From contig CAJTMC010000016.1 in the NCBI GenBank assembly GCA_910577115.1, forward strand, positions 24,704 through 88,703: a stretch of 64,000 nucleotides of DNA, given 5' to 3'. Positions within the stretch are counted from its first letter, which is position 1; each line of letters starts with the position of its first letter. This document shows positions 39,020 through 47,802 of this stretch, one piece after another. Position numbers and translations under genes: made by a program. Below the pieces are notes generated by a model. That model was given only the letters and a program-made list of their open reading frames with translations, was not told the DNA's origin and searched no databases. Origin of the DNA: an uncultured Lachnospiraceae bacterium (GTDB lineage: Bacteria > Bacillota > Clostridia > Lachnospirales > Lachnospiraceae).

Positions 39020-39838
39020 ATGCCGAGGGCACCGAGCGAAAAAGTTATCGAAGCTGAAAAGCTGTTCAATGATGGAATGGCTATGGTAGAAATCGCAAAA
39101 AAGCTGGGAGTTTCCGATGGAACTGTACGCAGTTGGAAGAACAGGTACGGATGGGGAGACAAGTCAAAAAAAAACAAACGCAACGTTGCGAAAAAAGATG
39201 ATAAAAAAAGTGCAACGTTGCAAAAGAAAAAGCGCGGCGGTCAGCCAAAGAATCAGAACGCTAAAGGGGGCTCCGGCAATCCAAATCCCAAACAGAGGAT
39301 ATCTCCCGATGCAGCGGTTAAGCATGGAGGGTATACACCGGTATTCATGGATGCTCTGGATAAAGATGAGCAGGAACTTGTCGGAACCGTTCCAGAGGAT
39401 GAAGAAAAACTGCTGTTGGAGCAGATACAGCTTTTTTCTATTCGTGAGCGCAGGATATTAAAGGCGATCAATAAATACCGGGAAATGAATGGTGAAGTCG
39501 CTGTTGCAGATGTGAGCCGGTTTGAGGAAAAGCGGTCCTTCAAAAACAATGAGGAAGAGGCTGAATATGATAGGCGCCAGAAGATAAAGGTCGATAAGGG
39601 AGACATTCTTCCGGGTAAGTCCTATAACATACAGACGCATACCACAAACAAGGATATGGTTATAGCCAGATTGGAGCAGGAACTTTCCACCGTCCAGGGT
39701 AAAAAGACAAAGGCAATCGAAGCATTGTCAAAGCTCAGGCTTGAAAAGGCGAAAATCGAGAATGAGAACGCTGGCAACGAAGCGGTTGACGATTGGATTG
39801 CAGCTGTTCTGGGGGAAGAGGTGGAGAGCTATGAATAA
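39020..39838 (+). CDS. Terminase small subunit
   Basis: 272 aa. The N-terminal helix-turn-helix (GMAMVEIAKKLGVSDGTVRS, WKNRYGW) and the basic low-complexity linker (NVAKKDDKKSATLQKKK) are typical of PBSX/YqaS-type small terminase subunits, which select phage DNA at the pac site. ISPDAAVKHGGYTP and a C-terminal coiled coil follow. Overlaps the large subunit by 8 bases. GAGAGGTGGTG precedes the ATG. Confidence 0.9.
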   Translation: MPRAPSEKVIEAEKLFNDGMAMVEIAKKLGVSDGTVRSWKNRYGWGDKSKKNKRNVAKKDDKKSATLQKKKRGGQPKNQNAKGGSGNPNPKQRISPDAAVKHGGYTPVFMDALDKDEQELVGTVPEDEEKLLLEQIQLFSIRERRILKAINKYREMNGEVAVADVSRFEEKRSFKNNEEEAEYDRRQKIKVDKGDILPGKSYNIQTHTTNKDMVIARLEQELSTVQGKKTKAIEALSKLRLEKAKIENENAGNEAVDDWIAAVLGEEVESYE

Positions 39839-41306
39839 GAATTCACGAGCTTTACGCAGGCGATTCTTCCAAAAGAAGATTCCAGAGTATCGCAAGGATC
39901 CCGTTCTGTTTGCTCAGGAGGTATTGAAGTTCGAGCCGGATGAATGGCAGAAGGATGCCCTGATGGATTTAGCAGCAAATCCAAAGGTTGCGATAAAGTC
40001 CGGGCAAGGTGTTGGAAAAACAGGTCTGGAGGCTGTTGCACTGCTGTGGTTCCTGTGTTGCTATCCGTATCCGAGAATTGTCGCCACCGCTCCTACGAAG
40101 CAGCAGTTACATGATGTACTGTGGTCCGAGGTAAGCAAATGGATGAGTAGGTCTCCTTTGCTCTCAGAAATCCTTAAATGGACCAAGACATATATTTATA
40201 TGGTCGGCAATGAAAAGCGTTGGTTTGCAGTAGCGAGGACTGCCACAAAGCCGGAAAATATGCAGGGTTTCCACGAGGATAATATGCTTTTCATAGTTGA
40301 TGAGGCTTCGGGTGTTGCCGATCCGATTATGGAGGCAATACTTGGTACGCTGTCCGGTGCAAATAACAAGTTGCTGATGTGCGGGAATCCAACAAGGACC
40401 TCCGGCACATTTTATGATGCCTTCCATGCAGACATGGCTATGTATAAATACCATACGGTTTCATCTGCAGATAGTCAACGAACAAACAAACAAAACATAG
40501 AAGCTCTTATTCGGAAGTATGGAAGAGAAAGCAATGTTGTATTGGTTCGTGTGTTCGGGGAATTTCCAAATCAAGAAAATGATGTATTTATCATGCTTTC
40601 CCTCATTGAACAGTGTGGGAGTAGAGCATATGAACTGCCAATAGATAAAGGTATGCCTTATATCATATTTGGGGCAGATATTGCAAGGTTTGGTGATGAC
40701 GAAACCGTTATATACAGGAATGTAAAAGGAAAATTGAGGTTGGCTGCTCATAGGCGCGGACAGGATTTGATGGCAACTGTAGGAGATATTGTAGCTCAAT
40801 ACAGGAAAGCAATAAAAGAATTTCCGGAATATAAAGGTCCTGTTTATGTCAATATTGATGACACAGGGCTTGGTGGTGGTGTAACAGACCGGCTTAAAGA
40901 GGTGAAACGTGAACAGAAATTGCATCGGTTATTTGTTATACCAATTAATGCTGCAGAGAAGATTGATACGGATACTAAAGAAGGCAAAGAAGCCGCGGAA
41001 TATTATAATAATCTGACTACGCATATGTGGGCAGTATTACGTGAGCTGTTAGAAAATAAGGAAATTGAGATAGAGGATGATGCGGATACCTTTGCACAAT
41101 TGTCTGTCAGAAAGTATATCATGGCATCTAACGGAAAACTGGAGCTTGAAAGCAAAAAAGAGATGAAAAAACGTGGAGTAAGTTCTCCTGACAGGGCAGA
41201 TGCCGCAGCACTCTCTGTTTATCTCGGAAAAATAAAGAAATATACAGGAAGTGCACCAAGCCCAAATGTTTTGAAAGGTCTTGGAAAATCAAGTTATTGG
41301 AGGTGA
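39831..41306 (+). CDS. Terminase large subunit (DNA packaging ATPase/nuclease)
   Basis: 491 aa. Walker A-like VAIKSGQGVGKTGLEAVALL (residues about 45-64), Walker B MLFIVDEASG, coupling region MCGNPTRTSGTF, and RNase H-like nuclease with FGADIARFGDDETVI and a terminal SPDRADAAALS. It pumps DNA into the prohead and cuts it. ATG 39831 after GAGGTGGAGAG. Complete, no missing motif. Confidence 0.95.
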   Translation: MNKNSRALRRRFFQKKIPEYRKDPVLFAQEVLKFEPDEWQKDALMDLAANPKVAIKSGQGVGKTGLEAVALLWFLCCYPYPRIVATAPTKQQLHDVLWSEVSKWMSRSPLLSEILKWTKTYIYMVGNEKRWFAVARTATKPENMQGFHEDNMLFIVDEASGVADPIMEAILGTLSGANNKLLMCGNPTRTSGTFYDAFHADMAMYKYHTVSSADSQRTNKQNIEALIRKYGRESNVVLVRVFGEFPNQENDVFIMLSLIEQCGSRAYELPIDKGMPYIIFGADIARFGDDETVIYRNVKGKLRLAAHRRGQDLMATVGDIVAQYRKAIKEFPEYKGPVYVNIDDTGLGGGVTDRLKEVKREQKLHRLFVIPINAAEKIDTDTKEGKEAAEYYNNLTTHMWAVLRELLENKEIEIEDDADTFAQLSVRKYIMASNGKLELESKKEMKKRGVSSPDRADAAALSVYLGKIKKYTGSAPSPNVLKGLGKSSYWR

Positions 41307-41313
41307 TAAGTCA

Positions 41314-42795
41314 GTGGCGGGCAACAAAGAAATCGGGCGTATAGGACAACGGCGCTACGGTGGAACTTTTTATGAGGAATTCTTGCATGAATTGAGAGGT
41401 AAGCGGGGAATAGAGGTCTACAGGGAAATGTCTGAAAATGATGATGTGATAGGCGCTATTCTCTTTGCAATTGAAATGCTTGTAAGGCAGTGCAAATGGA
41501 ATGTCGAACCGGGAGGAGATACCACAAAGGACCGAGAGGCAGCAGAGTTTGTTAAAAGCTGCATGGATGATATGCAGGATACATGGATTGATACCATATC
41601 TGAAATATTGTCTTTCATTACATACGGATGGAGCTTTCACGAAATTGTGTATAAACGCCGCATGGGAAACACGAGAGATGCAAGAACCAAAAGTAAGTAT
41701 ACTGATGGACTGATTGGCTGGAAAAAGCTGCCTATAAGGGCACAGGAGACTCTTTATCAATGGGAATATGATGCAGAAGACAACCTGCTTGGAATGACAC
41801 AGCAGCCGCCTCCATACTATGGTACATATACTATACCGATTGAAAAGGCGTTGCTTTTTCGTACAAAAAACAGAAAAGGCAATCCGGAGGGCAGGAGCAT
41901 ACTCAGGAATGCTTATCGTTCATGGTATTTTAAACGGAGAATACAGGAGATTGAAGGCATTGGCATTGAGAGGGATCTGGCTGGTCTGCCTGTAATACAT
42001 GCACCAGAAGGCTTAGATATTTGGGATGAGAATATACCTACCAATGTTAATACAAGGATACAGCTTGAAAATATGGTCACAAATATTCGGCGTGATGAAA
42101 TGGAGGGAGTTGTTCTTCCTGCCGGATATGAATTTGAACTGTTAAGCTCGGGAGGGACACGTCAATTTGATACCAACGCAATCATTAACCGCTATGATAC
42201 CAGAATTGCAATGACGGTATTGGCGGATTTTATTTTTTTAGGGCATGACAAAACGGGAAGCTGGGCGCTGAGTTCTGATAAGACAGAGCTGTTTGCCGCA
42301 GCGATAGGTGCATTTCTTGACATTATCTGTGAGACATTCAACAGTCAGGGGATTCCGGCGTTGATTGATATTAATGGCACGCATTTTGCAGGAATTACAG
42401 AATATCCCCAAATGACACATGGGGACATTGAGGACGCTGATATTACGAAGGTTGCAGGATTTATTAAAGATATGACAGGAATTGGTGTACTGGTTCCGGA
42501 TGACAGTCTTGAGGATTATGTGCGGCAGGTAGGGCATCTTCCTGAAAGAACTTCTGATACTAATGAGATTGATCACGCAAGGCAGGAGCAGCAGGATCAG
42601 AACCAGCCTCCAGAACCTGAAACGGCGGCCGGCACCGAAACGAAAAAAGAAGGTGATGAAATACCGGATAAAAAGGTAGAAGAGGCAATAAAACGGTTAG
42701 GAAGGGGCGACTCTGATGGCAATACGTATCTTACCACCAAAACGGGTAAAGAAAGCAAAAAGCAGAAACAGTCAAGAAGTCCTACGCAGGCTTGA
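41314..42795 (+). CDS. Phage portal protein (Mu gp29 / DUF935-like)
   Basis: 493 aa. REMSENDDVIGAILFAIEML, WSFHEIVYKRR, YGTYTIPIEKALLFRTKN, GRSILRNAYRSWYFKRRIQE and LPVIHAPEG are hallmarks of Mu-like/DUF935 portals, the dodecameric ring for DNA entry. The last 60 residues are low complexity (EQQDQNQPPEPETAAG). GTG start 8 bases after GGAGGTGATAA. Overlaps MuF by 80 bases. Confidence 0.9.
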   Translation: MAGNKEIGRIGQRRYGGTFYEEFLHELRGKRGIEVYREMSENDDVIGAILFAIEMLVRQCKWNVEPGGDTTKDREAAEFVKSCMDDMQDTWIDTISEILSFITYGWSFHEIVYKRRMGNTRDARTKSKYTDGLIGWKKLPIRAQETLYQWEYDAEDNLLGMTQQPPPYYGTYTIPIEKALLFRTKNRKGNPEGRSILRNAYRSWYFKRRIQEIEGIGIERDLAGLPVIHAPEGLDIWDENIPTNVNTRIQLENMVTNIRRDEMEGVVLPAGYEFELLSSGGTRQFDTNAIINRYDTRIAMTVLADFIFLGHDKTGSWALSSDKTELFAAAIGAFLDIICETFNSQGIPALIDINGTHFAGITEYPQMTHGDIEDADITKVAGFIKDMTGIGVLVPDDSLEDYVRQVGHLPERTSDTNEIDHARQEQQDQNQPPEPETAAGTETKKEGDEIPDKKVEEAIKRLGRGDSDGNTYLTTKTGKESKKQKQSRSPTQA

Positions 42796-44185
42796 GCAAT
42801 ACCTTGAAAATGAATGTGATGATCCGGTGCGGATTTTATGTGGATTTTGGGAAGACCAGCAGAACGCTATTTCCTATCAGGAACTGCGCGCGGCTGTCAT
42901 GGAGGGATACCTGAGCATGGAAACGCTGCGCCTGTGGCAGCAGGATTATTCTGTATTGGTGGCAAACAGGCTTGGAAGTATGTGGACAAATGCGGCTGCG
43001 GCAGGACCATCAGGGCAGCCGGTACTTGATAATGTTTCCTTTAAATTTGACACGCAGACGTCGGGTATGATGAACTGGATTAAGGATCGCGGCGCGGAAT
43101 TTGTTACGGCAAGCACTCAGGAGCAGAAAGATGCCATTGCGGCGTTGCTGACAAAGAAAATGAGAGACAGCCATACGGTCGATGAGCTTTCAAGGCTTAT
43201 TCGTCCCTGTATCGGTTTGACAGAAAGAGATGCCAAAGCAGTCGCAAGGTTCTACGACAATATTTCCAATAACCTGAAAAAAGAACATCCTCGGATGAAA
43301 CCTGAGAGTATCAGGAGAAAAGCGCTGGATGCATCAGGCAAATATGCCGAAAGGAAGCACAGGGCGCGTGCCATGACAATTGCACAGACAGAAAGCGCGT
43401 TTGCTTACAACCGAGGTGCTGATGAGGGAGTACGGCAGGCACAGGAACAGGGATTGCTTGGGAAAACAATAAAAAAGTGGAGTACTTCCGGCGATGATGG
43501 TGTGTGTGATTTATGTGCATCTTTGGAGGGTGTGGAAATTGAGATGGATGCGAATTTCAATATTGGCGGAAAGCTGCTGTTTCCCGGTCAACATATGCTG
43601 CCGCCCGCGCATCCGAGATGTGCATGTGCGGTTGAATACATAGAGGTGGAGCCGCCGAAAATGTTCCAAAGTGAACAGGTATATCAGTATAATGTAGACA
43701 GTGGCGGTGTTGATAATGCGGAAATGCAGACATTATATTTAGGAGCTGTTGAAAATGTATCGGAGGATATGGTAAAATTAGTTTTAAAGGATTACGAAGA
43801 TTTAATCGTCAGCAGCCCTGTTGAAAATGCAGTTATCATTACAAAAGACGGATTGATGTGGAAATGCGTTGGCAATAGCAATAAAATACCAATTGGATCT
43901 GATTCGGGGATTGTGCTTGACGGGGCATATGTAACACACAATCACCCTGTTGGATCTTTAAATGAGTATTCTTTCAGCGATGATGACATCAATATGTTTA
44001 TTGAAAATAATCTGAAATTTCTGAGGGGAGTTGATGAATACTATGTGTATGAATTAACAAGGAATTCTCAGGACTTAGACGAAAGTTTATCAATATTTGA
44101 CATAACGGACCACGACTCAAGGCATGAAATGGTAATCAGCAAGGCAAAAAAACTTGGCATAGGATACAGGAGGTGGAGAAGATAA
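42716..44185 (+). CDS. MuF-like head morphogenesis protein with C-terminal JAB-like toxin domain
   Basis: 489 aa. Residues about 120-310 form the MuF domain: MRDSHTVDELSRLIRPCIGL, ARAMTIAQTESAFAYNRGAD and the cysteine set DGVCDLCASLEG ... PPAHPRCACAVEY. After residue 315 comes an extra domain: ENAVIITKDGLMWKC, then AYVTHNHPVGS (His408, His410), EYSFSDDDI (Ser419 or Ser421 with Asp422 or Asp424). Glu370 with HxH and SxxD is the JAMM/JAB metal-site pattern. MuF proteins with toxin-type C-termini are known polymorphic toxins of temperate phages, carried in the virion. A small gene follows at once and is the candidate immunity protein. GAAGGGGCG precedes the ATG. Confidence 0.88.
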   Translation: MAIRILPPKRVKKAKSRNSQEVLRRLEQYLENECDDPVRILCGFWEDQQNAISYQELRAAVMEGYLSMETLRLWQQDYSVLVANRLGSMWTNAAAAGPSGQPVLDNVSFKFDTQTSGMMNWIKDRGAEFVTASTQEQKDAIAALLTKKMRDSHTVDELSRLIRPCIGLTERDAKAVARFYDNISNNLKKEHPRMKPESIRRKALDASGKYAERKHRARAMTIAQTESAFAYNRGADEGVRQAQEQGLLGKTIKKWSTSGDDGVCDLCASLEGVEIEMDANFNIGGKLLFPGQHMLPPAHPRCACAVEYIEVEPPKMFQSEQVYQYNVDSGGVDNAEMQTLYLGAVENVSEDMVKLVLKDYEDLIVSSPVENAVIITKDGLMWKCVGNSNKIPIGSDSGIVLDGAYVTHNHPVGSLNEYSFSDDDINMFIENNLKFLRGVDEYYVYELTRNSQDLDESLSIFDITDHDSRHEMVISKAKKLGIGYRRWRR

Positions 44186-44448
44186 CACCGGCAGATAAAA
44201 CGGAGATTTGGAACAGGCTTACGGATGATGAAAAAAGGGAAGCTAATGAAAAGAAAGCGAAAATTATCGAATGGGCTGTTGAGCAGGAAAACCTGATTAT
44301 GGAAAAGCTCAAGGCAGAAGGGAAATGGAAACAAGGCTTGGACAGTAACATTGACAATCCTGAATTACAAAAGGTAAATGCAGAATATAAACATAAACTC
44401 GATGAACTACTCAAAGAATATGGACTTTCTTCTGTATTTGAAAAGTGA
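44173..44448 (+). CDS. Candidate immunity protein for the MuF toxin domain, 91 aa
   Basis: Small, highly charged all-helical protein (ITPADKTEIWNRLTDDEKRE, KKAKIIEWAVEQENLIMEKL). It overlaps the end of the MuF gene by 13 bases, the usual place for an immunity gene in toxin modules, and has no resemblance to structural head proteins. The GTG start lies inside AGGAGGTG; an ATA at 44182 is at ideal distance, so the start is uncertain. Function is inferred from position only. Confidence 0.55.
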   Translation: MEKITPADKTEIWNRLTDDEKREANEKKAKIIEWAVEQENLIMEKLKAEGKWKQGLDSNIDNPELQKVNAEYKHKLDELLKEYGLSSVFEK

Positions 44449-44494
44449 TATTGGATAGGGCTGGCGAAAAAAGGCAAGAGGAGGGAAAGGGAAG

Positions 44495-44929
44495 GTGAAA
44501 AAATTCTCTGAACTGATTGAAAAACAGGACGATGTTCTAAAGGGACGGTTTAAGATTGCAAAGTCTGATGATGACAGAACACTTGCCTTTGGATGGGCAA
44601 GTGTTTCCATGCGTGCAGGCGGGGAAGTAATTGAGGACTGGCAGAAAGACATTGTGGAACCGGAGGAACTGGAAAATGCAGCTTATGAATTTGTAGAGCT
44701 GTACAGGGAAGGCGGGGAGATGCATGAAAGGGGCGGCGCTGCTGTTTTGATTGAAAGCGTTGTATTTACGGAAGAAAAAATGCAGGCTATCGGTATTCCG
44801 GCTGGCACGCTTCCGGTCGGCTGGTGGATTGGCTTTAAAGTGCTTGATGATGATGTTTGGGAAAAAGTCAAGGACGGAACTTATTCAATGTTTTCGATTG
44901 AGGGTGAAGCCGAGAGGATAACTGTTTAA
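44495..44929 (+). CDS. XkdF-like prohead protease domain protein
   Basis: 144 aa. FKIAKSDDDRTLAFGWASVS, EDWQKDIVEPEELENAAYEF, EGGEMHERGGAAVLIESVVF and GTLPVGWWIGFKVLDDDVWE are the XkdF signature (putative prohead serine protease; the His of MHERG and a Ser of the FSIEGEA end are candidates). In PBSX the XkdF protease and its acidic C-terminal part are one protein; here the protease and the scaffold are split into two genes. GTG start after GGGAAAGGGAAG. Confidence 0.88.
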   Translation: MKKFSELIEKQDDVLKGRFKIAKSDDDRTLAFGWASVSMRAGGEVIEDWQKDIVEPEELENAAYEFVELYREGGEMHERGGAAVLIESVVFTEEKMQAIGIPAGTLPVGWWIGFKVLDDDVWEKVKDGTYSMFSIEGEAERITV

Positions 44930-44952
44930 AAAGAATATGGTAAGTAATATGC

Positions 44953-44980
44953 AAGGCATCCGGAAATGGGTGCCTTTTAT
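44953..44980 (+). terminator. Weak hairpin after the XkdF gene
   Basis: AAGGCA (44953-44958) pairs with TGCCTT (44971-44976), then TTAT. A partial terminator that could step down expression of the scaffold relative to upstream genes. Confidence 0.5.
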
Positions 44981-45014
44981 ATTGCAATAAATTTTTCAGG
45001 AAGGAGGAAGCAAA

Positions 45015-46295
45015 GTGGCAACAAAATTGAAAAATCTCAAAATCAGGAAAGTTGATTTTGTGGATGAAGGCGCTAATCCGGATGCTGACATCAAATTGTT
45101 TAAAAGAAAAGACCAAGGGAGTGATGTGCAGGCTGATAGTGACAATGGAGAGAATCGTTCCGGTAGCATACTGAAAAAGCTGCTTGGATTTATCGGCAAG
45201 GCAGCGGGCATGGAGCAGGACGAAATTGATAGCGCGGTGGATGAAATACAGAAAAGTGATTCCATGAGCTTCAATGAGAAAATCAATGAAGTAAGAAACA
45301 GGAATATCGCTGATGAGATGTGGGACATCTGCTATGCACTGCAATCATCTCTCTGTTCGATTCTGAATGATGAAGAACTGGACGGCGCAGGCGCAGCGAC
45401 AGCAATGCAGGAGAGCCTTGACGAATTTTACGCAGTGGTAAAAGAATCAATTGCGAAATGGTCCAACGGAAAGGCGGCAAGCATTGTCAGTAAGAATGGG
45501 GAAGTATCGGAAACAGAGCTGGATATTATGAAGTCAGCCGTAGTAAGGCTGAATGAAGTAATCAAAAAGGCTGAGAGTGATACTGAACTAATGGAGGAAT
45601 CCAAAGAAAACGGACCAAACAATAATATCCTGAAAGGAGAAAAGGAAGAAATGGGATTAAAAATCGACAAGAGTAAAATGACAGAAGCGGAAAAGGCTTT
45701 CTATGAAAGCATTGAAAAGCGTTATGGCGTTGATGATGTAGGCAGCCCGTCTGCTGGATCAGCATCAGCAATATCTGTACCGGATGTACTGGCACCTGAG
45801 CCGAGTGTAATTAAGTCTGCGGCACAGGCAAATATTGAGTCAGAACAGACGCAGCAGGCGGATGATCCGGACAACATTTATAAAGGTCTGCATCCGGCTG
45901 TGAAGGCAGAACTGGAAGGATTAAAGAAGTTCAGGGAAGAGTCGGAAAATAAAGAACTTGCAGAGGTTGCGAAAAAATACACGATTATCGGAAAGAAGGA
46001 AGAAGAGCTTGTACCGCTGCTCAAGAGCTTAAAGGCAGCAGGCGGCACTGCGTACAATGACATGATTGCTGTGCTTAATCAGGCGGTGGAAACCGTTGAA
46101 AAATCGGGTGTATTTTCAGAGATTGGAAAGTCAGGGCATGGCAGTAATGAGAATTCGGCGGAAGCGAAAGTCAGCGGCATTGCCAAGAAGTATATGGATG
46201 ATGATCCTGCATTGAGCTATCAGGATGCGGTTGCTAAGGCATGGGAAAATAACCCTGACCTTTTAGACGAATATGACGAACAGGAAGGGTTTTAG
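45015..46295 (+). CDS. Scaffold / XkdF C-terminal-like head protein
   Basis: 426 aa, acidic. Starts MATKLKNLKIRKVDFVDEGA, which is the 'lVdlVd.GAnp' segment of XkdF-type proteins, followed by a helical central part and a C-terminal part rich in Glu, Lys and Ala (EELVPLLKSLKAAGG, KKYMDDDPALSYQDAVAKAW) like phage scaffolds. It should template capsid assembly. GTG 45015 after GGAGGAAGC. An internal in-frame ATG at 45651 has its own ribosome binding site. Confidence 0.78.
   Translation: MATKLKNLKIRKVDFVDEGANPDADIKLFKRKDQGSDVQADSDNGENRSGSILKKLLGFIGKAAGMEQDEIDSAVDEIQKSDSMSFNEKINEVRNRNIADEMWDICYALQSSLCSILNDEELDGAGAATAMQESLDEFYAVVKESIAKWSNGKAASIVSKNGEVSETELDIMKSAVVRLNEVIKKAESDTELMEESKENGPNNNILKGEKEEMGLKIDKSKMTEAEKAFYESIEKRYGVDDVGSPSAGSASAISVPDVLAPEPSVIKSAAQANIESEQTQQADDPDNIYKGLHPAVKAELEGLKKFREESENKELAEVAKKYTIIGKKEEELVPLLKSLKAAGGTAYNDMIAVLNQAVETVEKSGVFSEIGKSGHGSNENSAEAKVSGIAKKYMDDDPALSYQDAVAKAWENNPDLLDEYDEQEGF
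45651..46295 (+). CDS. Possible nested scaffold from an internal start
   Basis: In frame with the preceding gene. AAAGGAGAAAAGGAAGAA precedes ATG GGA TTA AAA. The product (214 aa) would be the acidic helical scaffold part alone, as in lambda C/Nu3-type nested genes. Suggested by the ribosome binding site only. Confidence 0.4.
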   Translation: MGLKIDKSKMTEAEKAFYESIEKRYGVDDVGSPSAGSASAISVPDVLAPEPSVIKSAAQANIESEQTQQADDPDNIYKGLHPAVKAELEGLKKFREESENKELAEVAKKYTIIGKKEEELVPLLKSLKAAGGTAYNDMIAVLNQAVETVEKSGVFSEIGKSGHGSNENSAEAKVSGIAKKYMDDDPALSYQDAVAKAWENNPDLLDEYDEQEGF

Positions 46296-46313
46296 GAAGG
46301 AGGATAGTATCAA

Positions 46314-46733
46314 ATGAACAGAAATTTTAACGGCGTACAGATTAACCAGAGCGCTACAATTGTGGAACAGGCCGGTGCTAAAATTGAGGACTGTAGGAAC
46401 AGAATTATGGTCTATGATGACAATGGAAATGTAGTTCCTGCGGCGGACGGCACGAAACCCATTGTAGGCGTAGCTTTGATTGAGTCCGGATTAAATGATA
46501 TTTCAGGAAAAGATTCAGGATCGGTTGAAGCAGGTGGCGATGTGGACATTCAAATTAAGGATATCGGTTACATTTTGGCTGGCGCGGAAATTGCAAAAGG
46601 TACAGAAGTCACTGCCGGCGAGGGTGGTCTTGCAGCAGTAGCAAAGGCAGGAGAATATGTAGTGGGGATTGCACTTACAGCAGTAAAAGAAAATGAATAT
46701 TGCAGGGTGCAGATTACCAAGTATAAAAAGTAA
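46314..46733 (+). CDS. Capsid decoration protein (DUF2190-like)
   Basis: 139 aa, beta-rich and glycine-rich: IMVYDDNGNVVPAADGTKPI, VALIESGLNDISGKDSGSVE, IGYILAGAEIAKGTEVTAGE. Size, composition and position between scaffold and major capsid fit DUF2190/decoration proteins. AAGGAGGATAG precedes the ATG. Confidence 0.75.
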   Translation: MNRNFNGVQINQSATIVEQAGAKIEDCRNRIMVYDDNGNVVPAADGTKPIVGVALIESGLNDISGKDSGSVEAGGDVDIQIKDIGYILAGAEIAKGTEVTAGEGGLAAVAKAGEYVVGIALTAVKENEYCRVQITKYKK

Positions 46734-46764
46734 TAATATCAAATATTAGCAGGAGGTTAATTTT

Positions 46765-47790
46765 ATGAAAAGAACAGCAGCAAGCATTCAGGCAGACATT
46801 AAAAAGGGTGCTTTCAGACCACATACCGCGCTATCCAATGTAGCGTTGGCATATTTTCAGAGCGATGCAAAAGCATTTGCTAAAACGATTTTTCCGATTT
46901 GTCCGGTAAATTTATCTTCTGACAATTATTATATTTTTGCCAAAGAGGATTTACTGCGTGACAACTGGCACAGAAAGCCTGCATACGGAAAAGTTGATCC
47001 GGCTGTATTGTCTGAGTATACTGACAGCTATGCTTGTCAGGTAGATCAGATGATTATGGGAATTGACCGTATCAGGGAAACTGATCAGAAACGAAGACAG
47101 GGACCTGCAACAAAAGATTCACGAATGCAGCGCACAAGGACTATGGCAGGGCAGGCAAATATTCACATGGATGTAATGTTTGCAAGGAGCTTTTTCAAAT
47201 CCGGAGTATGGGGGAATGAGGAAAAGGGCGTGGATTCCACAACCGTAACATCAGGGCAGTTTATTAAATTTTCAAATGGAAATTCTGATCCTGTGGCATT
47301 CATTGACGAAAAGAAGACTAACATGGAGGAGAATACAGGAAGAATGCCGAACAGGATTGCTATTGGAGTGAATGTATTCAATGCATTAAAGAAGCATCCC
47401 GCGATATTAGAGAGGGTGAAATACGGCGGTTCCACTGCAAATCCGGCAACCGTTACAGAGAATGTATTGGCCCAGTTATTCGGTGTTGAACGTCTGTCTG
47501 TGCAGCGGTCCATTATGAATACGGCAGAGCTTGGTCAGGCTGCCAATATGAAGTACATCGGCGATCCGAATGGTTTCCTGCTTGCATATGCAACGAATAC
47601 TCCTTCCATCGAGGAGCCTTCGGCCGGATACATTTTTACATGGGATATGCTTGGCGACGGTAATATTATGCCCGTATTGAATTATGATGGAGAGTCCGGT
47701 ACCCATTCCGAGTTTATTGAAGGACTTATGGCTACCGATATGAAGAAAACGGCAGATGATTTGGCAATGTACTTTAGTGATGCGGTATAA
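46765..47790 (+). CDS. Major capsid protein
   Basis: 341 aa. GAFRPHTALSNVALAYFQSD, AKTIFPICPVNLSSDNYYIF, DLLRDNWHRKPAYGKVDPAV, SYACQVDQMIMGIDRI, then NRIAIGVNVFNALKKHPAIL, VKYGGS and AYATNTPSIEEPSAGYIFTW. This is the E-type/HK97-fold major head protein of contractile-tailed Firmicutes phages. Good AGGAGGTTAATTTT before the ATG. It is flanked by head genes in standard order. Confidence 0.9.
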   Translation: MKRTAASIQADIKKGAFRPHTALSNVALAYFQSDAKAFAKTIFPICPVNLSSDNYYIFAKEDLLRDNWHRKPAYGKVDPAVLSEYTDSYACQVDQMIMGIDRIRETDQKRRQGPATKDSRMQRTRTMAGQANIHMDVMFARSFFKSGVWGNEEKGVDSTTVTSGQFIKFSNGNSDPVAFIDEKKTNMEENTGRMPNRIAIGVNVFNALKKHPAILERVKYGGSTANPATVTENVLAQLFGVERLSVQRSIMNTAELGQAANMKYIGDPNGFLLAYATNTPSIEEPSAGYIFTWDMLGDGNIMPVLNYDGESGTHSEFIEGLMATDMKKTADDLAMYFSDAV

Positions 47791-47802
47791 GGAGGAGCTG
47801 CT

